DNA of 5,137 nt from positions 1 through 5,137 of the forward strand of contig DRLX01000123.1 of the NCBI GenBank assembly GCA_011322715.1, read 5' to 3'. Positions within the stretch are counted from its first letter, which is position 1. The number at the start of each line of letters is the position of its first letter. Below are positions 1-5,137 of this stretch, piece by piece. The stretch comes from Desulfobulbaceae bacterium. Lineage in GTDB: Bacteria > Desulfobacterota > Desulfobulbia > Desulfobulbales > Desulfobulbaceae. Position numbers and translations under genes: made by a program. The notes beneath the pieces were generated by a model, which did not search any database, was not told where the DNA came from, and worked only from the letters and a program-made list of their open reading frames with translations.

Positions 1-171
1 GACGCTTTTCTCGGAAAAAACGGGGAAACCCGCCGCACCTGTGCCGGATGTCATATTAATATTGCGCACCTGCCGCCTTTTGATCGGGACCGGCCGTTTA
101 ATGCTGCGTTCGCAAAAAAGCTCATGGAGAATCAGCCCAAGTCAGGAGATAAGGGAGGGCCGAAAAAATGA
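1..171 (+). CDS. napC: NapC/NirT-family multiheme cytochrome c, C-terminal fragment
   Basis: This is the last 56 codons of a gene that starts before the window, read in frame 1 and ending in TGA at 169-171. One heme c motif is visible, C14-A-G-C17-H18, followed at once by I-N-I-A-H-L-P-P. The CxxCH-x3-AH-x-P arrangement is typical of the last heme site of NapC/NirT quinol dehydrogenases, where the nearby His is thought to be a heme ligand. The tail is lysine-rich and ends in GGPKK. Full-length family members are about 180-200 residues, with an N-terminal membrane anchor and four hemes, and they oxidise menaquinol and donate electrons to periplasmic reductases. Only the end is present, so heme number and anchor cannot be checked. 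The stop codon overlaps the napM start (ATGA, 168-171), which implies translational coupling. NrfH, a close relative, is the main alternative; the IAH motif and nap context favour NapC. Confidence 0.8.
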   Translation, partial: DAFLGKNGETRRTCAGCHINIAHLPPFDRDRPFNAAFAKKLMENQPKSGDKGGPKK

Positions 172-605
172 TATCATCAATAAAAAAAGAGAACATGGGT
201 CCGGTAGCATTGGGTTGGACAATCCTTATCACCGCATCATTGTTTGTATGGGTTTCCTCAGCCTGGACCGGACAAATCAAGCATCTCGTCGCTCCGGACT
301 CGGCGGCGGACTGCTATGCCTGCCACAGGAAGGCAACGCCTATTATCACTGAGAACTGGTATGAATCCAAGCATGGAGTTGTCCTGGTTAAATGTTTTGT
401 CTGTCATGGACAGCCCGATGGTCAGGGGTCAGTACCCTGGGCGGTCAGCCCGGATCCGAAAATTGTCTGTACCAAATGTCATGACCCGGCCATAAAGAGG
501 ATGAAAGCCAAGTTCGGTCTGGCGCCGAAATGCTATACCTGTCATCCATTTCATCAAAATTCCCTCCATCACAGTGCCTATTCCAAATCGCAGAGTAAGA
601 AATGA
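168..605 (+). CDS. napM: NapM, membrane-anchored periplasmic tetraheme cytochrome c
   Basis: A 145-residue protein with four heme c motifs: CYACH (49-53), CFVCH (76-80), CTKCH (101-105) and CYTCH (122-126). Residues 13-33 form a hydrophobic segment after a short basic N-terminus, with no clear signal peptidase site, so it is probably an uncleaved anchor that leaves the heme domain in the periplasm. Five further histidines (39, 69, 129, 134, 135) are enough to supply distal ligands for four bis-His hemes. In the Desulfovibrio-type nap cluster NapM is the tetraheme cytochrome between napC and napA, and it is thought to replace NapB as the electron donor to NapA. The start at 168 is preceded by AAGGGAGGG (151-159) at good spacing and overlaps the napC stop. 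An internal ATG at 195 would shorten the basic N-terminus and lacks that site. Tandem in-frame TGA codons (603-608) end the gene. Confidence 0.88.
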   Translation: MISSIKKENMGPVALGWTILITASLFVWVSSAWTGQIKHLVAPDSAADCYACHRKATPIITENWYESKHGVVLVKCFVCHGQPDGQGSVPWAVSPDPKIVCTKCHDPAIKRMKAKFGLAPKCYTCHPFHQNSLHHSAYSKSQSKK

Positions 606-692
606 TGAGGGAAATTGACCTGCCCGGGTATGCAGCGGGACACCTTTTATTTCAGTGAATAAGGCAGAACAAACACCAAGGAGATCACGAGC

Positions 693-2954
693 ATGAAACT
701 GACGAGACGGGAAGTATTAAAAAGCGCAGCCGCGGCATCAGCATTTATGGCCCTTAATGGAACATTACCCGATATGGCTGTTGCCGCTCCCGGCGAGCCG
801 GATAAATGGGTCAAGGCCGTGTGCCGGTTCTGCGGTACCGGCTGCGGCGTTATGATTGGTGTAAAAAACGGCAAGGTCGTGACCGTCAAAGGAGACCCGA
901 ATAATCATAACAAGGGGTTCCTCTGTCTGAAGGGCGCGGAACTACCCTCGATCGTCAACGCCACCAAGAGCCGGGTCACGCGGCCGTATATTCGTAATAA
1001 CGGTCAGCTTGTGCCGGCCTCCTGGGATGAGGCGATGAACCTGGTCGTTTCCAAGTTCAAGTCCGCCATCAAGGAACATGGGCCGACCTCGGTTGCCTAT
1101 TATGGTTCCGGTCAGGCGCTCACCGAGGAGAGTTACCTGGCCAACAAGATCTGGAAAGCAGGTTTGCGTTGCAACAATGTGGAGGGAAATCCCCGACTCT
1201 GCATGGCTTCAGCCGTCGGCGGCTATTATACATCTTTTGGTAAGGATGAACCTATCGGCTGTTATAAGGATATCGACGCTGCCACTTGTTTTTTCATCAT
1301 CGGTGCCAATATGTCGGAATGTCATCCGATTCTTTTTAAGCGGGTGGCGGCCCGTAAACAGGCTGATCCCAATGTCAAGATAATCGTTGTTGATCCCCGT
1401 CGGACCAACACCGCCCGTATTGCCGATATACATGTCTCGTTTAAACCGGGCACCGATCTGGCCATCCTCAATGCCATGGCCTATGTCATTATTGAAGAAG
1501 AGCTTGATAATCCCCGTTTTTATAATAAATACGTCAATTTTATGACCAATGACAAGAAAAAGGTGGATTTCAAGGCTTATCGGAAATTTTTACAGGATTA
1601 CACCCCGGAAAAAGCGGAAAAAATTTCCGGTGTTCCTGCAGAGCAGATTCGCACGATAGCAAAAATGTTCGGCAACGCATCGGCCCCCATGTCGCTGTGG
1701 ACCATGGGGTTGAACCAGCATATACGTGGGGTCTGGGCCAATAACCTGACCACTAATCTGCATCTGCTGACCGGCCAGCTTGGTAAACCCGGGGCCACAA
1801 ATTTTTCTCTCACCGGCCAGCCCAACGCCTGCGGCGGGGTTCGTGACACCGGTAGCCTCTGTCATCTGTTGCCTGCGGGTCGTATGATCAAAAAATCAAA
1901 AGATCGGGCCGCCCTGGAAAAACAGTGGGGCCTGAAACCGGGAACCATTGCTCCCAAGCCGGGACTGCACACCATTGCCCTGTGGAATGCCTTTTCCGAG
2001 GGCAAGATAAAGGCCATGTTCGTCTTATGTACCAATCCGGCCCAGTCCCTTCCCAATGTAAACATGTATACCGAAGGTATGAAGCGCAAGGACAATTTTA
2101 TGGTCCTGTCAGAACCCTTCATGGATGCCGAAACCGTCAAATACTGTGATGTTTTACTTCCGCCGGCCTTCTGGTGCGAAAAAAGAGGTGTCTATGGGTG
2201 TACTGAGCGACGGTATTCTCTGTTGATGAAGGCCATTGAACCCATCGGCGAGTGTCGACCCGATGTTGATATTCTCCTTGATTTCGCCAAGAGAATGGGG
2301 GTCGATCCCAAGGTCATTCCCTTTAACAATGTCGATGATATATGGGATGAGTGGCGCGAGGTCAGTTCGGCAACCCCATATAATTTCAAGGGCATGACCA
2401 GGGCCCGACAAGAAAAGGAATCCGGCATTCTCTGGCCCTGTCCGACCGAAGACCATCCCGGGACCTGTCACCGTTACGTCCGCGGCGAAGATCCCAACAT
2501 TCCCAAGGATTACAAGAACAAAATGTGGTTTTACGGCACCAAGGACGGTAAGGCCAGACTCTGGCTGCGGCCTTATGCTCCAGCTGCTGAAGAACCGGAT
2601 GCAAAGTATCCCATGGTTCTGACCACCGGCCGGGTTATCGATCACTGGCATACAGGAACAATGACCATGAAATCACCGGTCCTGCGTCGTTCTTTTCCCA
2701 ATGCCTATGTTGAGGTCAATATTGATGATGCCAAAAAGCATGGGATTAAAAACGGCGATAATGTCTTGCTGGAAACCAGGCGCGATAAGATGGTTTTTCA
2801 GGCAAAAGTCAGCGATGTCTGTCGGCCGGGCCTTGTTTTTGTGCCCTGGTTTGATCAAAACCTGATTATCAACAAGTTAACCCTGAATGCCTTTGATAAG
2901 GGTTCCAAACAGCCAGAATATAAGATATGTGCTGTCCGGATCAAAAAGGCATAA
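693..2954 (+). CDS. napA: NapA, periplasmic nitrate reductase catalytic subunit
   Basis: A 753-residue molybdoenzyme that reduces nitrate to nitrite in the periplasm. The N-terminus has a Tat signal: T4-R-R-E-V-L-K10, an alanine-rich hydrophobic stretch, and a likely cleavage after A29-V-A31. A [4Fe-4S] site follows: C44-x2-C47-x3-C51-x26-C78, with K80 in CLKG, the lysine that links the cluster to the pterin in this family. C170 in NPRLCMASAV is the expected Mo ligand, with M171 next to it as in D. desulfuricans NapA. VDPRRT (233-238) belongs to the dinucleotide-binding core. The C-terminal molybdopterin-dinucleotide domain carries TTGRVIDHWHTGTMT (644-658) and ends with the family-typical SKQPEYKICAVR. 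The length matches the monomeric sulfate-reducer enzyme and is shorter than the roughly 828-residue E. coli type. AAGGAG (678-683) lies 9 nt before the ATG. Nas-type assimilatory reductases are excluded by the Tat signal and the nap neighbours. Confidence 0.97.
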   Translation: MKLTRREVLKSAAAASAFMALNGTLPDMAVAAPGEPDKWVKAVCRFCGTGCGVMIGVKNGKVVTVKGDPNNHNKGFLCLKGAELPSIVNATKSRVTRPYIRNNGQLVPASWDEAMNLVVSKFKSAIKEHGPTSVAYYGSGQALTEESYLANKIWKAGLRCNNVEGNPRLCMASAVGGYYTSFGKDEPIGCYKDIDAATCFFIIGANMSECHPILFKRVAARKQADPNVKIIVVDPRRTNTARIADIHVSFKPGTDLAILNAMAYVIIEEELDNPRFYNKYVNFMTNDKKKVDFKAYRKFLQDYTPEKAEKISGVPAEQIRTIAKMFGNASAPMSLWTMGLNQHIRGVWANNLTTNLHLLTGQLGKPGATNFSLTGQPNACGGVRDTGSLCHLLPAGRMIKKSKDRAALEKQWGLKPGTIAPKPGLHTIALWNAFSEGKIKAMFVLCTNPAQSLPNVNMYTEGMKRKDNFMVLSEPFMDAETVKYCDVLLPPAFWCEKRGVYGCTERRYSLLMKAIEPIGECRPDVDILLDFAKRMGVDPKVIPFNNVDDIWDEWREVSSATPYNFKGMTRARQEKESGILWPCPTEDHPGTCHRYVRGEDPNIPKDYKNKMWFYGTKDGKARLWLRPYAPAAEEPDAKYPMVLTTGRVIDHWHTGTMTMKSPVLRRSFPNAYVEVNIDDAKKHGIKNGDNVLLETRRDKMVFQAKVSDVCRPGLVFVPWFDQNLIINKLTLNAFDKGSKQPEYKICAVRIKKA

Positions 2955-2957
2955 CCC

Positions 2958-3266
2958 ATGGCTATAATGGGATTTCTCGTCCATGCTCTGCCGGACGATC
3001 TGGAACGTGTTGAACGGATGGTCGGCCGGATGAACGGCATGACCACCTACGGCATCCATAAGGAGCAGTATATAGTGGTCGTTGCCGAGGCCCCTTCCGA
3101 TAAAATTGATGACGAAGTGGACAAAATTAAAGAACTGGATGGAGTCTTGACCATCTATGCCACTTATATGACCGTGGAAGATGAAATGGATGAAAACGGT
3201 AATCTGGAAACCAATGTCGATATTCGTAAAATTCTCGGCAAAAAGAATACGATAGATTTCACCTGA
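2958..3266 (+). CDS. napD: NapD, cytoplasmic chaperone for NapA maturation
   Basis: A 102-residue soluble protein with no signal peptide. It has the NapD pattern: a short beta strand near the N-terminus (IMGFLVHA), a helix (about 12-25), a second strand (YIVVVAEA, about 38-45), a second helix (residues 47-60), then DGVLTIYATYM (residues 61-71), which corresponds to the conserved x-GVL-x-x-x-L-x-Y segment of NapD. NapD proteins are ferredoxin-like folds that bind the Tat signal peptide of NapA and hold the precursor until the molybdenum cofactor is inserted. The acidic tail (DEMDENGNLET and beyond) is longer than in E. coli NapD (87 residues). The start lies 3 nt after the napA stop with only a weak A-rich Shine-Dalgarno sequence, so translation is probably coupled to napA. 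A second in-frame ATG at 2967 cannot be excluded as the start. A terminator-like hairpin begins right at its stop codon. Confidence 0.88.
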   Translation: MAIMGFLVHALPDDLERVERMVGRMNGMTTYGIHKEQYIVVVAEAPSDKIDDEVDKIKELDGVLTIYATYMTVEDEMDENGNLETNVDIRKILGKKNTIDFT

Positions 3267-3310
3267 CCGGAAAAGGGACGTGTGTCGATGGGCGCTGTCC
3301 CTTTTTTCGG
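3267..3310 (+). terminator. Terminator-like hairpin between napD and napG
   Basis: A perfect 9-bp stem, AAAAGGGAC (3271-3279) with GTCCCTTTT (3297-3305), has a 17-nt loop and a run of six T (3302-3307). The outer bases CCGG (3267-3270) and CGG (3308-3310) can extend it with a mismatch or bulge. It starts directly after the napD stop. As an intrinsic terminator it would end or reduce transcription after napCMAD, giving more NapCMAD than NapGH. The stem has only five G-C/C-G-rich pairs and the loop is long, so it may be partial (an attenuator) or a 3' end-protecting structure. The A run on the left arm also makes it look bidirectional, though no opposing gene is seen here. Confidence 0.6.
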
Positions 3311-3312
3311 GG

Positions 3313-3341
3313 TTGATATTGGGTATATACACGATTGTAAA
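3313..3341 (+). promoter_or_regulatory. Possible sigma70-type promoter for napGH
   Basis: TTGATA (3313-3318, 5 of 6 matches to the -35 consensus) is followed after exactly 17 nt by TGTAAA (3336-3341, 4 of 6 matches to the -10 consensus). It lies just after the terminator-like hairpin, where a separate napGH promoter would make sense. Matches of this quality are common by chance in AT-rich gaps, so this is a weak call based on position and spacing alone. Confidence 0.25.
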
Positions 3342-3344
3342 GGT

Positions 3345-3440
3345 GGGGAAGGTGCCTGCGGTACAGGGCTGGAGTTGTTTGATTCCCCTCAGCCTTGATA
3401 TGGGAACGGTGAAAACAGGGTATGTGAGTACCAGGGGAAT
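3345..3440 (+). promoter_or_regulatory. Inverted repeat covering the napG ribosome binding site
   Basis: ATTCCCCT (3382-3389) is an exact inverted complement of AGGGGAAT (3433-3440). The right arm contains the purine-rich AGGGGA that is the only good Shine-Dalgarno sequence for the napG ATG at 3446 (7-nt spacing). If the arms pair in the mRNA, the site is hidden. A second copy of GGGGAA at 3345-3350 could pair with the same left arm (TTCCCC, 3383-3388), so two exclusive hairpins are possible, one freeing and one hiding the site. The pairing is seen in the sequence; the regulatory role is inference. The 43-nt loop weakens it, and my estimate of finding such an 8-nt repeat by chance in a gap this size is about one in ten. 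Confidence 0.35.
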
Positions 3441-3445
3441 AGGAC

Positions 3446-3946
3446 ATGGGACAAGGGAAAAGATTTCTCAGACCACCCGGCGCACGGCCTGAAAAGGAAT
3501 TTCTGGCCCGTTGTCTTCAGTGCGGTCAATGCGCCCAGGTGTGCATTTTCGACTGCATCAAGATGCGGCGCGGGTTTAATTTTTTTGTTGCCGGAACTCC
3601 GGAGATTAATCCCAAACAAGCTCCCTGTCACCTCTGTATGCGTTGCAGTGCCATCTGCCCGTCCGATGCCCTGCTGGACATTCCCATTGAAAAAGTTCAC
3701 ATGGGCTATGCAAAACTTGACCGGTCCAAATGCTATACCTGGACCGGCGAGCTGATGTGCCGCAGCTGTTATGAACGATGTCCCATCAAGTGGCGGGCCA
3801 TGTACCTGGAAGGGGGAATGAACCCGGTTATTACCGACCAGTGTGCCGGTTGCGGTTTGTGTGAGCATGTGTGTCCCAAAGGCGCCATAGAAGTTATTCC
3901 TACCCGTTTCCAGCAAACCAGGACCGATTCATCGGAGGGCGCATGA
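3446..3946 (+). CDS. napG: NapG-like ferredoxin with four [4Fe-4S] motifs, no Tat signal
   Basis: A 166-residue iron-sulfur protein with four cysteine groups: C23-x2-C26-x2-C29-x3-C33; C61-x2-C64-x2-C67-x3-C71-P; C96-x8-C105-x2-C108-x3-C112-P; and C133-x2-C136-x2-C139-x3-C143-P. The wide third group and the FLRPPGA motif before the first cluster are features of the NapG/MauM family (E. coli NapG has RLRPPGA directly after its Tat signal). Here that motif starts at residue 7, so the Tat signal is missing and the protein would stay in the cytoplasm, like NapF. The start cannot be moved upstream because an in-frame TAG lies at 3440-3442. NapG normally works with NapH to pass quinol-derived electrons toward NapA. 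Length is 166 against 231 in E. coli. It overlaps napH by 4 nt. A NapF-type assignment is the alternative; adjacency to napH and the third motif favour NapG. Confidence 0.75.
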   Translation: MGQGKRFLRPPGARPEKEFLARCLQCGQCAQVCIFDCIKMRRGFNFFVAGTPEINPKQAPCHLCMRCSAICPSDALLDIPIEKVHMGYAKLDRSKCYTWTGELMCRSCYERCPIKWRAMYLEGGMNPVITDQCAGCGLCEHVCPKGAIEVIPTRFQQTRTDSSEGA

Positions 3947-3948
3947 TG
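3934..3948 (+). promoter_or_regulatory. napH ribosome binding site with two tandem ATG starts
   Basis: GGAGG (3934-3938) precedes ATGATG (3943-3948). Spacing to the first ATG is 4 nt and to the second is 7 nt, so the second fits a normal ribosome binding site better. The napG stop TGA (3944-3946) sits between them, so napH translation is likely coupled to napG whichever start is used. The two starts differ by one methionine. Confidence 0.55.
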
Positions 3949-5137
3949 AAAAGGCCGACCCTGAAGACATACAGGCGTGCATTTCAGATATTTATCGCCG
4001 TCGCCTTTATCATCATTCCCATCCTCAACCGTTCCCGCTACAGTTATGTGTATGGGAATTTTCTTGCCTTTCATGCCTTCGGCATACCCTTTGCCGACCC
4101 CCTGGCCATCCTTCAACTCTCCATTAAAAATCTATATCTCACCCTGGATAATATCATCGGGGCTCTGCTGCCTCTGCTGCTGGCATTTTTTCTGGGAACG
4201 GTTTTCTGTTCCTGGATTTGCCCTTTCGGGCTGCTCTCGGAGTTAACCCAGGCAATCAGAAAAAAAACGGTTGGCCGCAAGACGGGAGAAGGCACCATGA
4301 CCGCAAGGGGATTTCCCCTTAAAATGACCATTTTCGCCGTTGGTTTTACAGGATTTTTTATCTTTTCAACCACGCCGATTTTAAACCAGCTCTCCATGCC
4401 GGCCTGGTATGCCCGATTTTTTCAGTATTACTTTGGCCAGGATTTTATCTCGTTCAGTTTTTTGTTCATTCTAGGAACACTTGCCGTTGAATTTATGGTC
4501 GGAAGACGCCTCTGGTGCAGATATATCTGTCCGCAATCAATACTGATCACTTTGGTTAAACAACTGAACCCCAAAAGAATGAAGGTTGTTTTTACTGCGG
4601 ACAAATGCATCTGTAAGCCCGGCTATGAACGATGTGAACGGGCCTGCTCGCTCAACCTGCATCCGAAAACTCTCTATGAGCGGGCCGAGCTTGAATGCAG
4701 CAATTGCGGTGACTGCGTTGTTGCCTGTACAAAAATGGGCAGGGCCCTTTCCCTGGTATTGCCGTGGAATACCCGACTGTGGAACCGGCGTCGACCGGTA
4801 ATAGACCGTCGACGGATGGTTGTAGGGTTTACCCTGATTGTTTTGGTGTCTGCTCTTGGGACAGCGGGCTACTTGGTATCAACTCATTGGCATCCAAAGG
4901 CGGCGTCGCCGGCTAAAACCAATGTTTTGCTGGCCGACAAAATCCTGGCCTGGGACGGCGCCCGGGCAGACTATTATGAATTGCTTGCAGAGGGTACCCT
5001 GATCTGTGTCGGCGGGGACTGGCCGACGAACGGGTTTAAGGGCGGAAAATGGGAACCGGTTGCCGGCGGGGCTTCCTTTAAAATGGTTTTTGATCGCAAT
5101 AATCCCGCCACCTATACCCTGGTGCAGATCAAAGAGC
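3943..5137 (+). CDS. napH: NapH-like membrane iron-sulfur protein with C-terminal extension, 3' partial
   Basis: An open frame of 398 codons with no stop before the window ends. It has the NapH plan: four membrane helices (about 13-30, 71-90, 128-145, 168-186), the two cytoplasm-facing motifs C89-x3-C93-P and C192-x3-C196-P, and a ferredoxin domain. The segment between helices 1 and 2 (VYGN..., then DPLAILQ) also resembles NapH. The second cluster motif is canonical (C252-x2-C255-x2-C258-x3-C262), but the first reads C222-x-C224-x6-C231-x3-C235. E. coli NapH stops at 287 residues; here an arginine-rich stretch (278-291) leads to a fifth helix (about 292-312) and at least 86 further residues, predicted periplasmic by the positive-inside rule. 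I recognise no domain in that tail. NapH is thought to be a quinol oxidase partner of NapG. Numbering is from ATG 3943; ATG 3946 is equally possible. Related NosR/CcoG-like polyferredoxins are the alternative. Confidence 0.8.
   Translation, partial: MMKRPTLKTYRRAFQIFIAVAFIIIPILNRSRYSYVYGNFLAFHAFGIPFADPLAILQLSIKNLYLTLDNIIGALLPLLLAFFLGTVFCSWICPFGLLSELTQAIRKKTVGRKTGEGTMTARGFPLKMTIFAVGFTGFFIFSTTPILNQLSMPAWYARFFQYYFGQDFISFSFLFILGTLAVEFMVGRRLWCRYICPQSILITLVKQLNPKRMKVVFTADKCICKPGYERCERACSLNLHPKTLYERAELECSNCGDCVVACTKMGRALSLVLPWNTRLWNRRRPVIDRRRMVVGFTLIVLVSALGTAGYLVSTHWHPKAASPAKTNVLLADKILAWDGARADYYELLAEGTLICVGGDWPTNGFKGGKWEPVAGGASFKMVFDRNNPATYTLVQIKE

Noticed and set aside
1..171. NrfH rather than NapC for the upstream cytochrome
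   Set aside because: Only 56 residues are available, but the INIAHLPP sequence after the last heme motif and the coupled nap genes fit NapC better. Not fully excluded.
41..352. 103-codon + frame overlapping napC and napM
   Set aside because: It conflicts with both cytochrome frames, which have CxxCH motifs, and it has no motif of its own.
616..640. Small inverted repeats (CTGC/GCAG, CCCG/CGGG) between napM and napA
   Set aside because: Stems are only 4 bp, with no T run; too weak to call a terminator or regulatory hairpin. Nothing else is evident in this 87-nt gap.
2154..2651. 165-codon reverse-strand open frame inside napA
   Set aside because: It lies wholly opposite the strongly supported napA core, has no recognisable motif, and is explained as a codon-bias shadow.
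3313..3326. Possible FNR-type site starting at TTGAT
   Set aside because: Only the left half matches; the expected ATCAA right half is absent.
2877..3332. 151-codon reverse-strand open frame opposite napD and the terminator
   Set aside because: It overlaps napD, which has a family pattern and fits the operon; the reverse product shows no domain.
3389..3916. 175-codon reverse-strand open frame opposite napG
   Set aside because: napG on the + strand carries four conserved cysteine groups; the reverse frame has no family pattern.
1..5137. Search for CRISPR arrays, tRNAs, insertion sequences, att sites or long repeats
   Set aside because: None seen: the window is almost fully coding for one metabolic operon, and no repeated blocks or transposase-like proteins are present.

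Overview
This window is most of a periplasmic nitrate reductase (nap) operon. All genes are on the + strand, and the order is napC (3' end only) - napM - napA - napD - napG - napH (no stop before the window ends). This order, with a tetraheme NapM where most proteobacteria have the diheme NapB, and with a short (753-residue) NapA, is the type known from nitrate-reducing sulfate reducers such as Desulfovibrio desulfuricans ATCC 27774. The host is therefore probably a member of the Desulfobacterota (Deltaproteobacteria). The genus cannot be read from this sequence. I see no tRNA, rRNA, insertion sequence, CRISPR array or phage signal, and no evidence of recent transfer.

Layout. Positions 1-171 hold the C-terminal 56 residues of a NapC/NirT-family cytochrome. 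napM (168-605) overlaps it by 4 nt. After 87 non-coding bases comes napA (693-2954), a Tat-exported Mo-bisMGD / [4Fe-4S] catalytic subunit, followed 3 nt later by its chaperone napD (2958-3266). A 179-nt gap then breaks the otherwise tight operon. It holds a terminator-like hairpin directly after napD, a possible weak promoter, and an inverted repeat that covers the napG ribosome binding site. napG (3446-3946) and napH (from 3943) overlap by 4 nt. napH has no stop codon inside the window and is at least 398 residues long.

How the genes work together (inferred from the families). NapC takes electrons from menaquinol and passes them through NapM to NapA, which reduces nitrate to nitrite in the periplasm. 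NapD binds the NapA signal peptide during cofactor loading. NapGH is an iron-sulfur membrane module that gives a second route from the quinol pool or adjusts redox balance.

The system as a whole is known. The unusual parts are local: a NapG with no Tat signal but with the conserved post-signal motif; possible control elements between napD and napG; and a NapH with a non-canonical first iron-sulfur motif, a fifth membrane helix and a C-terminal extension of unknown function.
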